From: Candidatus Levybacteria bacterium RIFCSPHIGHO2_01_FULL_38_26
Lineage (GTDB): Bacteria; Patescibacteriota; Microgenomatia; Levybacterales; UBA12049
NCBI GenBank assembly: GCA_001782075.1
Contig: MFNO01000004.1
Span: forward strand, 1-60,856
DNA length: 60,856 nucleotides
Reading direction: 5' to 3'
Shown: positions 60,762 to 60,856 of the stretch, one piece after another
Layout of the letters: every line of letters starts with the position of its first letter
Numbering within the stretch: position 1 is the first letter of the stretch
Made by a program: the position numbers and the translations under genes
Notes under the pieces: model-generated
The model's input: only the letters and a program-made list of their open reading frames with translations
What the model was told of the DNA's origin: nothing
Database searches by the model: none

Positions 60762-60856
60762 ATGCATTACGTTGCCGATCTTCATTTGCACTCCAAGTAT
60801 TCCCGCGCGGTTTCACAAAATATGATTCTGCCAGTGATGGCTGAGTGGGGGAGAAA
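60762..60856 (+). CDS. PHP-domain protein, endonuclease Q-like (N-terminal fragment)
   Basis: The first 31 codons are visible before the window ends: MHYVADLHLHSKYSRAVSQN. D-L-H-x-H-S-K-Y-S-R is the first metal-binding motif of PHP phosphoesterases, in the form found in archaeal-type endonuclease Q, which cleaves next to uracil, hypoxanthine and AP sites. A TAAAAT (60750-60755) precedes the ATG by 6 nt. EndoQ specificity is inferred from the motif and the neighbouring archaeal-like DNA ligase. Confidence 0.7.
   Translation, partial: MHYVADLHLHSKYSRAVSQNMILPVMAEWGR

Noticed and set aside
1-60856. Alternative genetic code (UGA as Gly/Trp) as in some candidate phyla
   Set aside because: murI, the PfkB kinase gene and the 50-residue ORF end cleanly at TGA, and extending through it does not add conserved sequence.

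Overview
The window is an AT-rich, densely packed bacterial chromosome segment. Genes abut or overlap by 4-20 bases, intergenic spaces are short, and TAA, TGA and TAG all act as stops, so the standard code is used. Several traits together point to Patescibacteria/CPR, perhaps Microgenomates-like (an inference): archaeal-style UMP kinase, archaeal-type ATP-dependent DNA ligase next to an endonuclease-Q-like PHP protein, a free-standing 5'-3' exonuclease, DUF5654, a group I intron in a tRNA, and many small unassignable proteins. No rRNA, CRISPR array or prophage is seen.

Layout. 1-7.1 kb: end of a winged-helix regulator, valS, ribosomal protein L25, ruvC, a cupin, ruvA and ruvB. 7.1-13.2 kb: P-type ATPase, a beta-lactamase-fold protein, a ComM-like ATPase, a GNAT acetyltransferase gene broken by a stop, and an EEP-family phosphohydrolase. 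13.2-24.7 kb: transcription/translation block rpoB-rpoC-rpsL-rpsG, an unknown gene, then fusA. 24.7-28.3 kb: tyrosine recombinase, FtsB/DivIC-like protein, SAM hydrolase-like protein, GIY-YIG protein, a CAU tRNA split by a group I intron, an HTH/LAGLIDADG-like protein and a second CAU tRNA. 28.3-33.2 kb: murI, a Tat-type HExxH protein, murD and a LamG-like protein. 33.2-39.8 kb: a tryptophan T-box leader followed by two small ORFs, a PfkB kinase, trpC, a HAD phosphatase, trpB, trpA and trpS. 39.8-53.7 kb: yidD, ftsH, a kinase-nucleotidase fusion, a 5'-3' exonuclease, a glycosyltransferase and membrane proteins, mutM, UMP kinase, recF, an NAD(P)H-hydrate dehydratase and a DedA-like protein. 53.7-60.9 kb: a UbiB-family kinase flanked by two related tiny membrane proteins, DUF5654, Fic, a DHp-like protein, DNA ligase, unknowns, and the start of the PHP protein.

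Most notable observations: (1) a 194-nt group I intron with recognisable P1-P9 lies immediately 5' of the anticodon of a CAU tRNA that has the initiator-type C1xA72 mismatch; (2) a T-box riboswitch whose UGG specifier and UGGC acceptor-binding bulge both match tRNA-Trp precedes a truncated trp operon; (3) several families of dispersed palindromic repeats occur between genes and, in frame, inside valS, murD, ruvC, rpoC, murI and the DNA ligase gene; (4) ValRS carries an inserted ASCH/PUA-like module; (5) many start codons lie 6-10 nt after a -10 hexamer, implying widespread leaderless mRNAs.
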